From positions 2,294,001-2,358,000 of the forward strand of contig NC_079243.1 of NCBI RefSeq assembly GCF_028009165.1: DNA of 64,000 nt, given 5' to 3'. This DNA comes from Akanthomyces muscarius. Lineage: Eukaryota; Ascomycota; Sordariomycetes; Hypocreales; Cordycipitaceae. Shown piece after piece: positions 33,373 through 45,289 of this stretch. Position numbers and translations under genes: made by a program. Every line of letters starts with the position of its first letter. The stretch's first letter is position 1. The notes beneath the pieces are model-generated. The model searched no databases and had not been told where the DNA came from. It was given only the letters and a program-made list of their open reading frames with translations.

Positions 33373-34316
33373 CAGCTGCTGCATCTCCCCAGCGGGTGCC
33401 AATGATCAGCCAAGAACCTGAGCCGACAAGGTTTCAAGCAACGGCAAATGTGGGGGACCGAACGCCAGTTTTGTCAGCGACGTCGAGGACTACGCAGACT
33501 GCTGCCTGTGTGTCGCTGGTCAAATAAAATACGCTGGGTCGGCCATCAGCTTGCTACGGTCGATTCCCCTTCACAGTTTTGCCTTCTTTATTTTTTTTCT
33601 CTATCCCTCTCAGCCCAACCACAGCATCCGGCGCATCAATACCAGCGTCGCACCAGCCGACGCCCAGAAAAGCATGTGCAAGTGGAAATCTGGCTAGGCG
33701 GGCCTCGAAGGTTAGCAGTGGGCGATTTTAGTGAGACAGGTGGGTACAATGATGTACCCGTAGGTATTGGCCCAGAAGCCGCACAAGAATCAAGCAGCAA
33801 CCAAGCCAAGCAGTGTGCCTTCATCAGCTTGCGGCATACCTACTCTATTTACTGGAAGCACTCTGGGTCCAAGCAAGCACACCGGCAGGCTTCAAATGTA
33901 AATTGGTGGCGGCGGGTCTCGTCTAGCGCCCCCAGTACCCTGTAAATCTCGACTCATCTCGCAAGTCTGTCCTGGACTCCCGCAACCTGCTAGCAAACAA
34001 GCCTGCTGCCCGCAAAACCGCTGCCTTTGTCTGGCTGGCTGTCAGTAGCCGGCCCCCGTCCGAGGCCGGCAACGGAGCCCTCCTTCCAAATTCTCCCGAG
34101 AGCCTCCGGCCACCACCAGTTCATGCCGTTAGGTTCGGCCATGAACCTATTTTCGGCGCGCATCCGAGTTGCATCCATGCTTGACTTCTACTGGTAACTT
34201 ACCCATTCAATAAGGGTGCGTCGGCTCTTGCACGCCTAGCGCGAAGCTGGCTGGCAATGGCGAGCGCCTCGTGGTGTGGTCTGCCAGCTGCCGCTAATAA
34301 TCCTGCAGCCCATGTG

Positions 34317-34341
34317 TGCCAGCTGCCAGCTGCCAGCTGCC
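34317..34341 (+). repeat. GCCAGCT heptamer tandem repeat
   Basis: Three tandem copies of the heptamer, reading TGCCAGCTGCCAGCTGCCAG and onward, give overlapping CAGCTG palindromes. Confidence 0.7.
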
Positions 34342-34563
34342 TCTGCCGTTTGCCCTCCCAAAAACACCAACAAAAACATCTCCAACATCATCACCACTAT
34401 ACATTCCCATCTCCCGCTTCCTCATAATCCCGAAACCCACCCTGAATCGTCTTCATCCATCTCTTCCACTATTTACTCGTGTCATGCCACTCAGCAGCCT
34501 CATTCTTGTCCGTCCACCATTGCACCGACAGCATCCCGAAGTTACCCACTCCGCTATCATCCC

Positions 34564-34625
34564 CCATCGCAAGAACTAGGCGGTTTTGCTGCTAGCGCTC
34601 TTTGCCTGTCACCCAATGACATGTG
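34564..34625 (+). repeat. 62-base dispersed repeat, copy 2
   Basis: Same orientation as copy 1 at 22646-22707, with five transition differences only. Flanks do not match. Confidence 0.7.
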
Positions 34626-36433
34626 TCTCTGCAGATGCTTATCGATATTCCCAAGCTGTTCTGCTGCTAGTGCAGCGCTTCTCATTACTGGTAACCACCA
34701 CCCTGGTCGCCGTTCTGGAACAAGGAGCTCTTGCTGCGCGTCCGCGCTGTGCAGCAGCAGCCTGCGATGCAATGTTGCTGGGTTACGGTGGCTTGCTCAA
34801 AAGCTCCGGACAAGTCTGCCACCTCTGGCACTCGCCTGCAGAGATCAGACCAGTGACGACGACGACGATGCCACGCAGCTCTGCACCCTCTCCGCCGCCT
34901 CTGAACCTCAACTTCGCTTCCGAACGGATGCCCCTCCGAGGCTCCGCGCCCGACGCGCCAAGGACCTCCCTCTTTGAGACATCTCTTTGAGAGGAGAGAT
35001 GTTCGACGACAGAGACCCGGCCATCGCCCCAAGTTTGCACACATCCTACAAGCTGCTCTGTCCGACCAGCCGTGCCGTGCAGAAAGCTGCAGCAACCATG
35101 ATTCTGGCTACAGCGCATGCTGTCTGATCGCCGACGCACCATTTACCGTGTTTACGTGCCATTGTGCATCATGCACACCAGTTGGAGCTTGCGCGGCCAG
35201 CTGTCCGCGCGACACGCCGGCCAGTGCAGCAGCCTTCGTTTCTATATACCCAGGCAGCCAGGGATTGTCGCCTCATTACCAGCACTTTATTACCCCAAGA
35301 CTAGCAAGGCCTGTCAAGCCCCCATCCGCAGCTGAATGCTGCAGAATGCAACAATACCCGTTTGCCGTCCTAATTGGTGACCGACCGGCAGGCCACATAC
35401 CACATGTGCGAAACCTTAAGACGCCCGCCTTCGGATGGCGCCTCTGAAGGATTCCCGAACTGCTGTCTCTCGCCGCAGTGGCCTGTCCGTGTTTTGAAAA
35501 AGGCTTGTGCGCTGGCAGCCTGGCACGCACCTCACCAGCGCCCTCGTGGCACCTCCGCCAAAATAGGTATCCCGCAGCGTGACAACGGTCTGCCCGCTCT
35601 CCCGGCCCGACAAGCCACGAGCCCACCCACTTTCTCGCACCCCTGCCACTGGCACCTGTGGCTGACGGAGTAACTGATAAGCACCCATGCCACTCCCGAC
35701 ATTTTCATTATCGGCGCACGGTAAAAGTGCCGTTTTTCTCCTTCCTTGCTCCCACATTACGGTCCACGTATAAGCTTTTCTGCCCCTGCTTGCCCGGCGC
35801 GCCCTAGTTGAACTAGATGTCGTAACAGCAATAAGTGGTGCATGCCGTGCCCCCCTTTGTGTGCCGACCTGCCGGCCGCAGCTGACGGAAGGAAACTAAT
35901 AATACACGTGTAGTGCAGGACGAGGCCGAGAACCGGAACTGCAAGGTTTCCGAAAGCAAATGCATACAATTGGCCACTGAATCTGATATTAACAAAAGCA
36001 TTGCCAGCTTTGACAGTAGGCGAGGGGCTCTACATCACCACGAGCTGCGGCGTATAGACCCCCCGCATACCAGGAGACTGTGATATAGACTGCAAGCCAG
36101 CTCAACTTTCAAACTACATGATTAGCCTACAATAATCAAGCAACCAAACTTGGAAGATTTGCTCAGATGCGAGCAAAAAAAGTATGGAAGCCACATGCAG
36201 CTAAAATGTCCGGTATAGGCTTGAATTCTTCAAGGGCTTAGAAAGGTTTCCGCGACGATGTGCCTCAGCCTTGCAAATGCCTCTCCTGGAGTGCCTCACC
36301 AACTACAGTCTTGAAACACGCATATAGATCCTTGTCGACGTTCAAACGGAAATGGTTTGTAGCCCTGCAGAAATATGCCACACGGCCGATCAAAAGTCAC
36401 CCAGCCGAGCTGAACCTAATCGGGGCGCCAATC

Positions 36434-36733
36434 TCATCGTCCCATTTCGCCAACCAGAAGAATCCAGTGAGTTTGAAAAGTCACATGCTGTTCAACAGAG
36501 ATCTTACCTGCCAGATTCATCGGTGGCGCCCCATTCTGGATCTCTAGTCGCTGTAAACACTTTTGTAGTAGAGCACCATCATCGAACTTGGTCTTGAGCA
36601 ATTGATCCAGCATAGCCATGTCGGACGACCCGCCTTCACGCAGGTAGTATGTAACAGCAGCACACCAATACGTTCTAGCCAACGTTCTATTCCAAGTCGT
36701 AAAACACGCTACGGTCGCCAGTTTGGCTCTCCC
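36434..36733 (-). CDS. Weak candidate small gene, unknown
   Basis: On the minus strand an ATG near 36733 opens MGRAKLATVACFTTW, then LARTYWCAAVTYYLREGG and MLDQLLKTKFDDGALLQKCL. A GTAAGA donor follows NLA. Amino-acid composition is protein-like, but no homology or second exon is convincing. It may be chance. Confidence 0.2.
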   Translation of the reverse strand, partial: GRAKLATVACFTTWNRTLARTYWCAAVTYYLREGGSSDMAMLDQLLKTKFDDGALLQKCLQRLEIQNGAPPMNLAGKISVEQHVTFQTHWILLVGEMGR

Positions 36734-37374
36734 CATCTGAGCGATGAAGACTTCAGGTTTCGGCTTGTTCCAACAGCAAGACTTGCAAGTTGACGCAATC
36801 AATCATGTAAATCCTTCTTCACATTAACAGTTTGTAACGAAACTCCATACTCATCATCTAATCCATGTCCACATGCCCATATGTTCCTTTTTGTTCCCAC
36901 ACCATGCCGCTCCCGAAGTACAAAGAAAGTCGAACCCCTCCCCATAATGCCTATCCCCTGCCCTGATATTCATGCACCACAACCAATCAACCCATGCTGC
37001 TCGAATCGTAACCACCCAACGCGCGCGCAATACACACTCATGTTATTGTCGTAGCAATTTTCAACGACGGAAAAAAACAGAAATCCCCAAATTGGGGCAT
37101 GTAAAGAGCGCAAAATGAAAGAAGTGAAAAGAGAAAGAAAGAAGCGCACTGAAATGAGACTAAAATATTCTAATACCAAAAAAAAAAGGGGGACAGACAT
37201 CGCAATGACGCGAAAAGGATACTGAATAGCAGGGCCAGCCTAGCCACTCACTTCCCAGGCAAAACAAAGAAGCGAAGATTTCGGAAGCAACTGGAGCCAT
37301 CATCGCAAATACTTCCACTCTGGCGGGTAGCACGGGCAATACGGATTCCGGCACGGTACCACCATGGGCTCGCT

Positions 37375-39454
37375 CTAGAGCATCGTGCCAAAGGCGTCGT
37401 CGGTGGGAATCCTCTTGCGCGGGCTGCTGGCGCCATCCTCGCCCGTCGCGGGCTTGCGGTGGCGAAACGTGAAGCCGACAAAGAGGCTCTTGCTCATCTC
37501 GTCATCGCGGTCCGCCATCGTCTCGAGAGCCTGCTGCTTCTCGTGCACTTCCTTGTACTTGGCCATGTCGGCCTCGTTGCCAAAGTCGTCAAAGTAGCCC
37601 GCGTCCGTCTCCGAGTCCAGCTCCGGCACAAACGGCGCGCGCGTCTGGCGCAGCGTGGCCCAGTCCACCTCGGCAAAGTACTGGTGGTTGTAAATATCCT
37701 GAATATTGCTGAAGCGACGCATGCGCGAGTTGATGCAGCTGCAAACATGGTTAGCAAACGGGTCAGTGAGGCATGGAGAAGGGGAAGAGCTTCAGGTATA
37801 CATACGTAGTGATAAAGTTCCATGTGCGGTTGCTCAGGAAGTACGTGGGATCCTCCCAAACAGGACGCTTCAAGACATCCTTCCAGTGCTTCAAGTTGCG
37901 CCACGTCTCCTCAGGAGTGGCACCAGCAAATGGCGGAAAACCAGTGAGTGCCTCAAACAGCATGCATCCCAGACTCCAGTAGTCCACTGTCGAGTCGTAT
38001 TCTTCCCCTCTAAGGACCTCGGGAGCCATGTAATCGGGCGAGCCAACAATCGACTTGGCATAGTTGACGTCGTTCTCGCGCATGTTTCTGTAGCTTTCAC
38101 GACGCTCGGAAACAGTGCGCTGCTCAATGGGCTTGCCAAAAGGCACCGACGTCTCAGAAGCCTCCTCCAGCTTGACACGCATGGACTCGATGCGCGATGG
38201 GGCAAGGAAACCGGCGGCCAGACCAAAGTCGGTGAGCTTCACATGGCCAGTGGAGTCGATGAGGAAGTTCTCGGGCTTCAAGTCTCGATGAATGTAACCG
38301 AGCTGATGCAGGGCGTCAATGGAGCAAAACATTTCGGCAATGTAGAATCGGGCATGGCGATTGGACAAGACACCCGTGTTGTTAAGCAAAGTGCGGAAAT
38401 CGCCGCCCGGCACGTATTCCATGGCAAGATAGATACTCCTGTCATCTTGGAAAGAGTAGAGCAGTCGCACAAGCCACTCGCTGGACGCAGTCGTGAGAAT
38501 ATCACGTTCGGTGAGGACGTGGCGCACCTCATCGAGCTTAAACAGCAGCTTCTTGCTCATGACTTTGAGTGCACACACTTCGCGTGTGTCCTTCTTCTGC
38601 GCCAGGAATACCTGACCATAGCCACCCTGGCCGACCTGGGTCAGGATCTGGAAATCACCCTGGCGAAGACGGACGCGGCGCTTGCGAAGGTTGGCACGCT
38701 CACGACCAGCATATTTGCTCCACATCTGATTGAAAGTCGCATCATCGGTCGCAGGCGGCGCAGGGAACTCGGCGTTGAAAGCAGCGAGGCGGTTTTGTCG
38801 GGAGCCGACATAAGTGAGGAGATCAAAGTAATAATCAAGAAAGTCTAGGTTGGATCAGCAAAGTTGCTAAGCTTGATAGCTGGCACAAAACGTACATAGT
38901 TGAGTGACATTGACGAGTCGGCGGACGCTTGGTCGTTGCAGAATCTCGCGTTCCTCGGCTGTCAGCCCGCGGGATGTGTTGAACTTTTTGGCTGGTGTGA
39001 GGGGGCGCTCTTTGCCCTCGTACGGCTGCTGGCGCGAGAGCGCAGCGTGTGTAGTGTGCTGAACAGGAGGGGTGTTTTCCTGGCCCTGCTTCTTTAGAGG
39101 GCTGCCCGGAGTCGGCCCCTTGTGCAGGACGCTATCATCGGCAACAAGACTGCCGTCATCGACAGGCTGGGCGTTGGTCTTGGCTGGCGAGAGCGGTGTG
39201 ACAACAGTCTGGGGGCGCGAGAGACGGACTGGTGTGTCTGCGTCGCCAGAGTTAAGAGACATGGCGCTGTCAAAGGCCGTGGGCAAATCATGGGCGCCCG
39301 GGGGGTGAGTCTTCTTGCTGGGGCTGCCCTGCGGGGTGTTGAGCGGGTTGAGGAAGTTGTTGTTTGTGTTCTTGGTAGGCGTCACGGGGCGGGCGGCCTC
39401 TTGGGCAGCCTTGTCGCGGCCGGACTGGAAAAAGTTGGACATGAAGCTGGCCAT
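37375..39454 (-). CDS. DBF2: NDR/LATS-family kinase of the Dbf2/Sid2 type
   Basis: Exons on the minus strand: 39454-38896, 38844-37806 and 37738-37375, encoding 653 residues. A disordered N-terminus of about 170 residues leads to VTQLYFLDYYFDLLTYVGSR, the Mob-binding region of Dbf2 kinases, which appears only after splicing. The kinase domain has the GQGGYGQV loop, ATP-binding K280 (ALKVMSKK), catalytic D374 (HRDLKPEN) and D392 (DFG). An insert of about 55 residues precedes the activation segment SIVGSPDYMAPE, as in NDR kinases. The C-terminal hydrophobic motif is FVGFTFRH. It is the terminal kinase of the septation/mitotic-exit network, acting with Mob1 at spindle poles and septa. All key residues are intact. 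Confidence 0.94.
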
Positions 39455-40525
39455 GGCTGCTGATTCGTGGCGGAAGTGGTGATCAAATCAGAGTCAACAA
39501 ACGCGTGGCCGAGGAGGGCGGGCCGCGAGATGGGCTTCGTCTGCGGAACAGGAGAGCAGCGGGCAGCTGGCAAAGAGGCGCCAAAGCTAACAGAAGCGAG
39601 TAGTATGCAGAGAAACAATGTCAGATACAATTCAATGCCAGTGCAGAGCGACAGCAGAATAAATAATGGCAGTAGAGGGCGAGTTTGCAGATGCAGACGC
39701 AATGCGGGATGGAGGGCGGTTTTGGCTGGTGCTGGGGCTTGGTGGTGGAATCTGGGGGCTGCTATTGGGTGGAGCTGCTGCCAGAGTCAACACAGGTCGG
39801 AGTCGGTTGGAGCAGCAACACGGGCTGATGGGAGGAGCTCTCTGAGTGCAGTGGCCGCTGGTAAGTAGTGGGACGAGGGATGAAGATCAGGTCTGGGATA
39901 TTATTTCACATTCCTTGGAAACAAGAGTTCAAAAGTGCACGGGGATTTTTTTTTCTTGTTTGTGTACTTCCTCATTAACTGGGCGAGCGTGCATGCGGTG
40001 AGGCCTGGTGCAGCAATTGGCTGATACGGGCAGGATTTGTTTACAGCGAGCTACTGTAGTGACCTCATCGCTGCAAGTGGCTCTATGAGGCCAACAAAAG
40101 CTCAGCCACAGAAGGTTCATGGATCAATCCAAAGCAGGGCAGCAGCAATCTGCGCGGGGGGCGTTAGGGGGGGAGAGACTGAAATAACTGCATGTTACAT
40201 GTTTTACAAAGCGGGCGTCTTCATTTAAACACATGGCAGCTGTTCGACGAATGTACATCGGTGACACCACCACAAGCCAGCACAGCTAGGTACGGCGGGA
40301 CACCTACCTACTAACCATACGCAGACTAGCGCATCTGGTATCTTGGCCACGCATCTTTGCCCACAATCCTCTCACCAACGTACACAGTGACAACTACAGT
40401 CGGACTCCTGCGTCGAAATCCACTAGAATGTTGACCAACGGCTCCAGCGTTTTCACGTCTAGCTTCGTTTTCAATCGTCATCGATCATTTTATATACATT
40501 GTCCCTTTCTCTCATATGCATCGCC
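39455..40525. other. Intergenic between DBF2 and ADE2
   Basis: About 1.07 kb comprising the DBF2 promoter/leader and the ADE2 3' end. No supported ORF or RNA gene. Confidence 0.5.
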
Positions 40526-42421
40526 TCATTTCTTCGCCAGATACGCCTCCCACCCAATTTCCTCGAGCTTGCCAGCTTTCACCTCAACCTCGTCGCTCAT
40601 ATTCTTCATGTAACGTCCCATGGCTGCGCTGTACCCTGCATCGCTGCACCCGAGAATCTTGACCGCCAGCAGGCCCGCGTTGGTCGAATTATTGATGCCA
40701 ACCGTTGCTACGGGGCAGCCCCGCGGCATCTGCACGATGCTGAGCAGCGAGTCCTGACCGTCGAGATGCGTCGCCTTGACCGGCACGCCAATTACCGGTA
40801 GCACCGTCTCCGAGGCGAGCATGCCGGGTAGGTGCGCCGCGCCGCCCGCCGCCGCAATTAGCACACGCACGCCCCGCGCCGCCGCTGCCTGGCCTAGCTC
40901 GACCATGCGCTGCGGCGTCCGGTGTGCCGACGTGATGGTGTAGTCGTAAGGCACCCCAAACTTTTCCAGCACCTCAAACGCGCCCTTGAGCACGGGCAGG
41001 TCCGAGTCCGACCCCATGGTTACGACCACGAGCGGGTTGCTTCGGCTGCGCGAGGACGCGGGCTTGGAGGGGGCCGATGTAGAAGAGGGAGCGTCGGATG
41101 GACGCAGCTGTACCGCCGCGCTCGCGATGCGGCCCTCGCGCACGCTGTCCACCTCCTTGGTCAGCGAGCCGGCCAGCTGCTCCAGGCTGGCAATATTGGC
41201 CGCCGACGACGTTACGGTAATGTGGCCAATCTTGCGGCCGGGTTTCGACGCCTTGCCGTACAGGTGAATGTATACGTCCATGTTCGTGTCGTAGCTGCGG
41301 CTGGCAATGTCCACTAGCTTGTCGTGAGACTCCTCCTCGGCGCCGCCCAGAATATTGAGCATAATGGCTGACTCGACGCGCGGCTGCAGCGTTACCTTGC
41401 CGGGGAAGATGTCGAGAATGGCGCACAGCTGCGCTTTAAATTGCGACATGTAGGGGACGGCCTCGGTGAAGAGGTGGCCCGAGTTGTGCGGTCTGGGGGC
41501 TACTTCATTGACCACAATGCCGCCTGCAATGTGTTAGTAGATGCTCCAGTTGAACTTGCTCAGAGCTCGTAGAGACATACCATCCTTGAGGACAAACATT
41601 TCCACTGCATAGACACCACGCCCCTTGAGCGTGCGAATCACGTTGCTCGCGACTTTGCACGCTTGCTCGCACGCCTCCGCCTGCACCCCGCGCGGCGGCA
41701 AAAACACCTTGGTGCAGATGCTGTCCTCGTGCACCGTCTCGACGGCCGGATACGGGTGCACATCACGCAGATTCCCGTCGTCGTCCTCGGTCCGCACCAC
41801 CATAACGGAAAGCTCCTTCACGAAAGGCTGGAACTTTTCCGCGTAAAGGGACAGCTTGCCCATGGAGCGGATGGCCTCGTCAAAGTCGGCCGGCCCGCGC
41901 ACCTGAAAGTTGCCGCGCCCATCGTAGGAGCCCTTGCGCGCCTTGAGCATGAATGGGAAGCCATACTTGTCACCGACGGCCTGCAGCGCCTCTATCGTGA
42001 GCGAGTCGCCCTCGACAGCCATCTGCGGTGCCACGGGGATGCCCTCGCGCAAAAAGTGCTCTTTTTGCAAATATTTATCCTGAATCAGCCGAATCGTCTC
42101 CCACGACGGGTGGCAGGGCACCTTTTTCAGCGGCCGCCCTGCGCCGACCGAGACGCCCTTTGTAGCTATCTCTTCGAGCACGTCGGCGTTGACATGCTCA
42201 ATCTCGACGGTGAGTACGTCGACCCGCGCGGCGAGCTCGCGGATCTTAGCCGGGTCGTTGAAGGAGCCGGCGACATGCTTGGCGTTTTCACAAATTTGCT
42301 TAGCGGGCGAGCCGGCGGCGTCGAGAATGGCGAGTTCGACGTTGAGTGGTGAGGCCGCTTCCTGCAGCATGCGACCGAGCTGGCCGCCGCCGAGGAGGCC
42401 AATAACTGGATGTTTGGCCAT
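40526..42421 (-). CDS. ADE2: Phosphoribosylaminoimidazole carboxylase
   Basis: Exons on the minus strand, 42421-41581 and 41523-40526, encode 612 residues. The N-terminal PurK-type ATP-grasp half begins HPVIGLLGGGQLGRML and includes KARKGSYDGRGNF. The C-terminal PurE-type half has VVVTMGSDSDLPVLKGA, SAHRTPQRM and AAAGGAAHLPGM. The bifunctional enzyme converts AIR to CAIR in purine synthesis, in the cytosol. The intron (GTATGT, CTACTAAC, TTGCAG) falls between VLKDG and GIVVNEVAPRPHNSGH. The ATG at 42421 is the only one before the GGGQLGRM loop. It is divergent from the eS28 gene, sharing about 445 bases of promoter DNA. Confidence 0.95.
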
Positions 42422-42682
42422 GCTTGAAAAGAGCTGTATCGAGTGTAAGGCGTCGTTCTGGCTCAGGTTGTTGATATGAGCGCTAGTGAGCCAATGCTGC
42501 GCACCATTTCGGCTGCGGCTCTTTGGTGAAGCTATTTTCAAGCCTGCCGACTAGCAAAAAAATTGGGTAGGGCAAGCGCCGTAATCGGCCGGCCGTCCGT
42601 TAAACTTGCGGCTAAGCCGGATCAATGCCGGCCCGTCTGCACACACGCAGCCACCACAGTGCGATGGGGCTCTCGGTTGAAG

Positions 42683-42688
42683 CACGTG
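42683..42688 (+). promoter_or_regulatory. CACGTG E-box between ADE2 and eS28 genes
   Basis: The sequence AGCACGTGAC reads GTCACGTG on the other strand, the consensus of Cbf1-type bHLH factors. It is about 180 bases from the eS28 ATG and 260 from the ADE2 ATG. Function is inferred from the motif only. Confidence 0.35.
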
Positions 42689-42865
42689 ACTTGAGTCCTG
42701 GGCGGGGCACGCACGCCAAATCAGTGTGGGAAAACCCTGCCAAATGGCACAAAATAGAGGCCATCCACTTTTCAAACACTTGACGAGAGCGACCTTTTGC
42801 CATTTTTCCAAACCACAATTGCTGTCCTTTAAGCCGACAAAACAACACAGCCAAATTTCGTCAAG

Positions 42866-43380
42866 ATGGAAGCTTCCAAGACCCCCGTCAAGCTGGTCAA
42901 GGTGACCAAGGTCATTGGCCGCACCGGTACGAATCTCCAATCACCTTTCCGACCATAGGGCCGCCAAATTTTATACACGAGCCGAAACTGTTGCCAAATT
43001 CGATTGTCGCTCGCTCGAACGAAACACTTCGCCTGGCGAACCGATTTTCGAAAATGGACTGGAGGGCCTACAATCTCGCATGGAACTGTCGGCTAATTTT
43101 TTGTTGTTGATTAGGTTCTCGTGGTGGTGTCACTCAGGTCCGCGTCGAGTTCATGGACGACTCTACCCGTTCCATTATCCGCAACGTCAAGGGTCCCGGT
43201 ACGTTTCCTACGAAGCATTTGCACATTCGCGACGAAATTCCGACTACACCCCGAAGCCGCAACACACACACACATACACACACACACACACATGTGCTAA
43301 CCTCTTGGCTTCCTCCAGTCCGTGAGAACGACATTCTCTGCCTGCTCGAGTCTGAGCGTGAAGCCAGACGTCTGCGATAA
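42866..43380 (+). CDS. RPS28: 40S ribosomal protein eS28
   Basis: Three exons, 42866-42926, 43115-43198 and 43319-43380, encode 68 residues, exactly the usual size. The product starts [20 protein letters not shown], then [32 protein letters not shown] and ends [12 protein letters not shown], essentially the invariant eS28 sequence. It sits at the mRNA exit region of the small ribosomal subunit. All introns begin GTACG. Two introns in so short a gene are typical of fungal ribosomal-protein genes. Intron 2 carries a CA microsatellite close to its 3' splice site. The divergent neighbour is ADE2. Confidence 0.97.
43262..43292 (+). repeat. (CA)n microsatellite in eS28 intron 2
   Basis: About 30 bases of ACACAC with one T interruption, roughly 25 bases upstream of the acceptor CTCCAG. 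Confidence 0.8.
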
Positions 43381-44041
43381 ACGGTGCCGGTGGATGTATG
43401 ACGATGACGAAACGCGCGCGAGGATGAACAAGTATAAAAAAAGGGAGCAGGTCGTTCCGGAAATTTTTCTACGCTTTGGTCGACTGAGACCGATCTTTTG
43501 GAGTTGCGATTCTGGACAATTGGTGTCTTGACTGAATTAAAACAAAAGGAAAGCAAGGTGTCGATAGCATAACCGGCTGACTGCCCGGTCGGAAATACCA
43601 ACCTCAGTCATAAACATTTCAAAAAATACGAATCCGATCCCGAGCGCGATACTGTGAGGCATGAGGTGGTGGATGATTGTGCATGGCTGTGTATGACGGC
43701 ATTCTCTATGGGGGCTCGCAAGTTTCGACCGCCGACAACAGGTCAGAGGATGAGACAGCATAGTTCCTGGTGCGATGACGTCTCGTGGACACTACCTACC
43801 GTGGCCTAGAATGGTCCCGGCAAGGTCAATTGCGCCGTTCCTGCTGGACGTATAGCCGCCGACAACGGTCTCGGCTCACGTCCGCCATGCATAATATGTG
43901 GGCAGTCGCTGACGTCTGCACTACCAGGCGAAAGCCCTGTCTAATTCTGAGGTGCCTCCTCCACGTACTTGATGAAGCCGGTTGATACGTTGCAGGTTAC
44001 TTGGTATCGACCCTTCACAACTTATCAACAGTGTCATCACA
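43381..44041. other. Intergenic, no supported gene
   Basis: About 660 bases downstream of the eS28 gene. Open frames here lack recognisable domains. Confidence 0.45.
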
Positions 44042-44389
44042 ATGAGTATCCAGCGAGATAGAGTGAACTATGCCAGAGCTGTGAGAGGGGTCAAAGAGCA
44101 CAGTGTTGCGACTTACATTGGAGTAGAGTTATCCGTATTCTCATGCGGGAGTTGGATTGAGGATGTGCTGGACATGAAGCTCTACCCTACTGCCATGGTT
44201 GACTGCTTCTCAGGCGACATATCGTGGACTAGGTCGACATGCACAATAGCCAAGGGCGAGGGTAGCTTCGGGACATTTGCGCAAAATATCGCAATGCCAG
44301 TATCGGTAGCGATGAAGGGCTTTGTAGAGAAACTCATGGGTATCTATGACTCCGCTCCGCCTACCACGTCTACTACGCCTACCGCGTGA
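44042..44389 (+). CDS. Hypothetical small protein (115 residues), uncertain
   Basis: Opens at the ATG at 44042 (MSIQRDRVNYARAVRG) and closes at TGA. The frame stays open upstream to 43982, where a TTG precedes a possible acceptor. It contains ELSVFSCGSWIEDVLDMKLY and GSFGTFAQNIAMPVSVAMKG, amphipathic and protein-like, with three cysteines and a Thr/Pro-rich end. There is no signal peptide or domain I recognise. It could be an exon of a decayed gene rather than an intact one. Confidence 0.3.
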   Translation: MSIQRDRVNYARAVRGVKEHSVATYIGVELSVFSCGSWIEDVLDMKLYPTAMVDCFSGDISWTRSTCTIAKGEGSFGTFAQNIAMPVSVAMKGFVEKLMGIYDSAPPTTSTTPTA

Positions 44390-45289
44390 GCCATGCGAAC
44401 CAGGCGCGAACTATGCAGGAGTAGAAATAAAAGAACTGCACTATGTGGTGATTGTTTTGCTGCATTTTGACTTATAATCAGTCCTGTATGGTGTTTGACT
44501 ACAACTCTATATGCTTCCATTGACTCTGCGGCTTGCATATACACAATCGCCGATGCCGAACCATTCGAGAAGTCCGCTTACAGGATTTACCACATCCTTT
44601 CTTGTTTATGAGGACACTATGATGGCATAAATTAATTTGACGGGGCCCGCTAAATAACAACTAATACCACGGTAAAGCCCGAAACTGGTTGTGCGATTCG
44701 TCACGGCATTTACTACCCTGTTTCCCGCTTTCATGGTTATGATGGGAGTACATCTTTGACTGCGCTGTCGATATCCTGCACCATTACACAAAGCAAGGTA
44801 TTCGGAAATTCTTTCTTCGAAGTGAAGTCAATATCCGCACCTTTGATCGCGCTGAAAAGGATTGCGACTGCGCGTGTGCCTGTTCTGGACTAGTCACCGT
44901 GCTCATCTGTTGATGGACCGTTGTCAGCTCGGAATCCGTGGAGACGTCCCGTACCGACCATGCCACACCCGCCTGCTTTTCCAAAGAGCGCACAATATTA
45001 TTTTGGATCTCCCGGTGACAGAGTTCATGCCCCTCATGAGTCTGTTGACAGCTCCTGGGGTGGCGCGGAGGGTAAGGCCTGAGCAACGGTTCACATTGAA
45101 AGCGCCTTTTCAGGGCAGACTCTGTGTTTTCTACACTTGTCTGTTAATTCAACAAGGATGCTACATTTGATAGCCTCTGCGAGCTAAAATAGATGACGCG
45201 GCTTATTCGCCCAGAGCGTTGGCCAGCGTGGAGGCATAAGGCAGGCAGGGTTACAAGCTAGGCACGGAGGTGCCAAAAAAAAAACACGC

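Larger units (their letters stand above)
32621..37374. other. Long gene-poor region
   Basis: About 4.7 kb with no gene I can support. GC-rich parts (34.3-35.7 kb) leave long spurious open frames on both strands. It includes a (CCTG)n run at 33346-33372, a GCCAGCT heptamer repeat at 34317-34341, the second copy of the 62-base repeat and a weak minus-strand ORF at 36434-36733. Confidence 0.45.

Noticed and set aside
34276..34977. 233-codon plus-strand ORF
   Set aside because: GC-rich, repeat-containing sequence with overlapping ORFs on both strands; Ser/Pro/Cys-rich translation without any domain.
37706..38848. 380-codon plus-strand ORF over the kinase gene
   Set aside because: Antisense of the DBF2-type kinase domain; no independent evidence.
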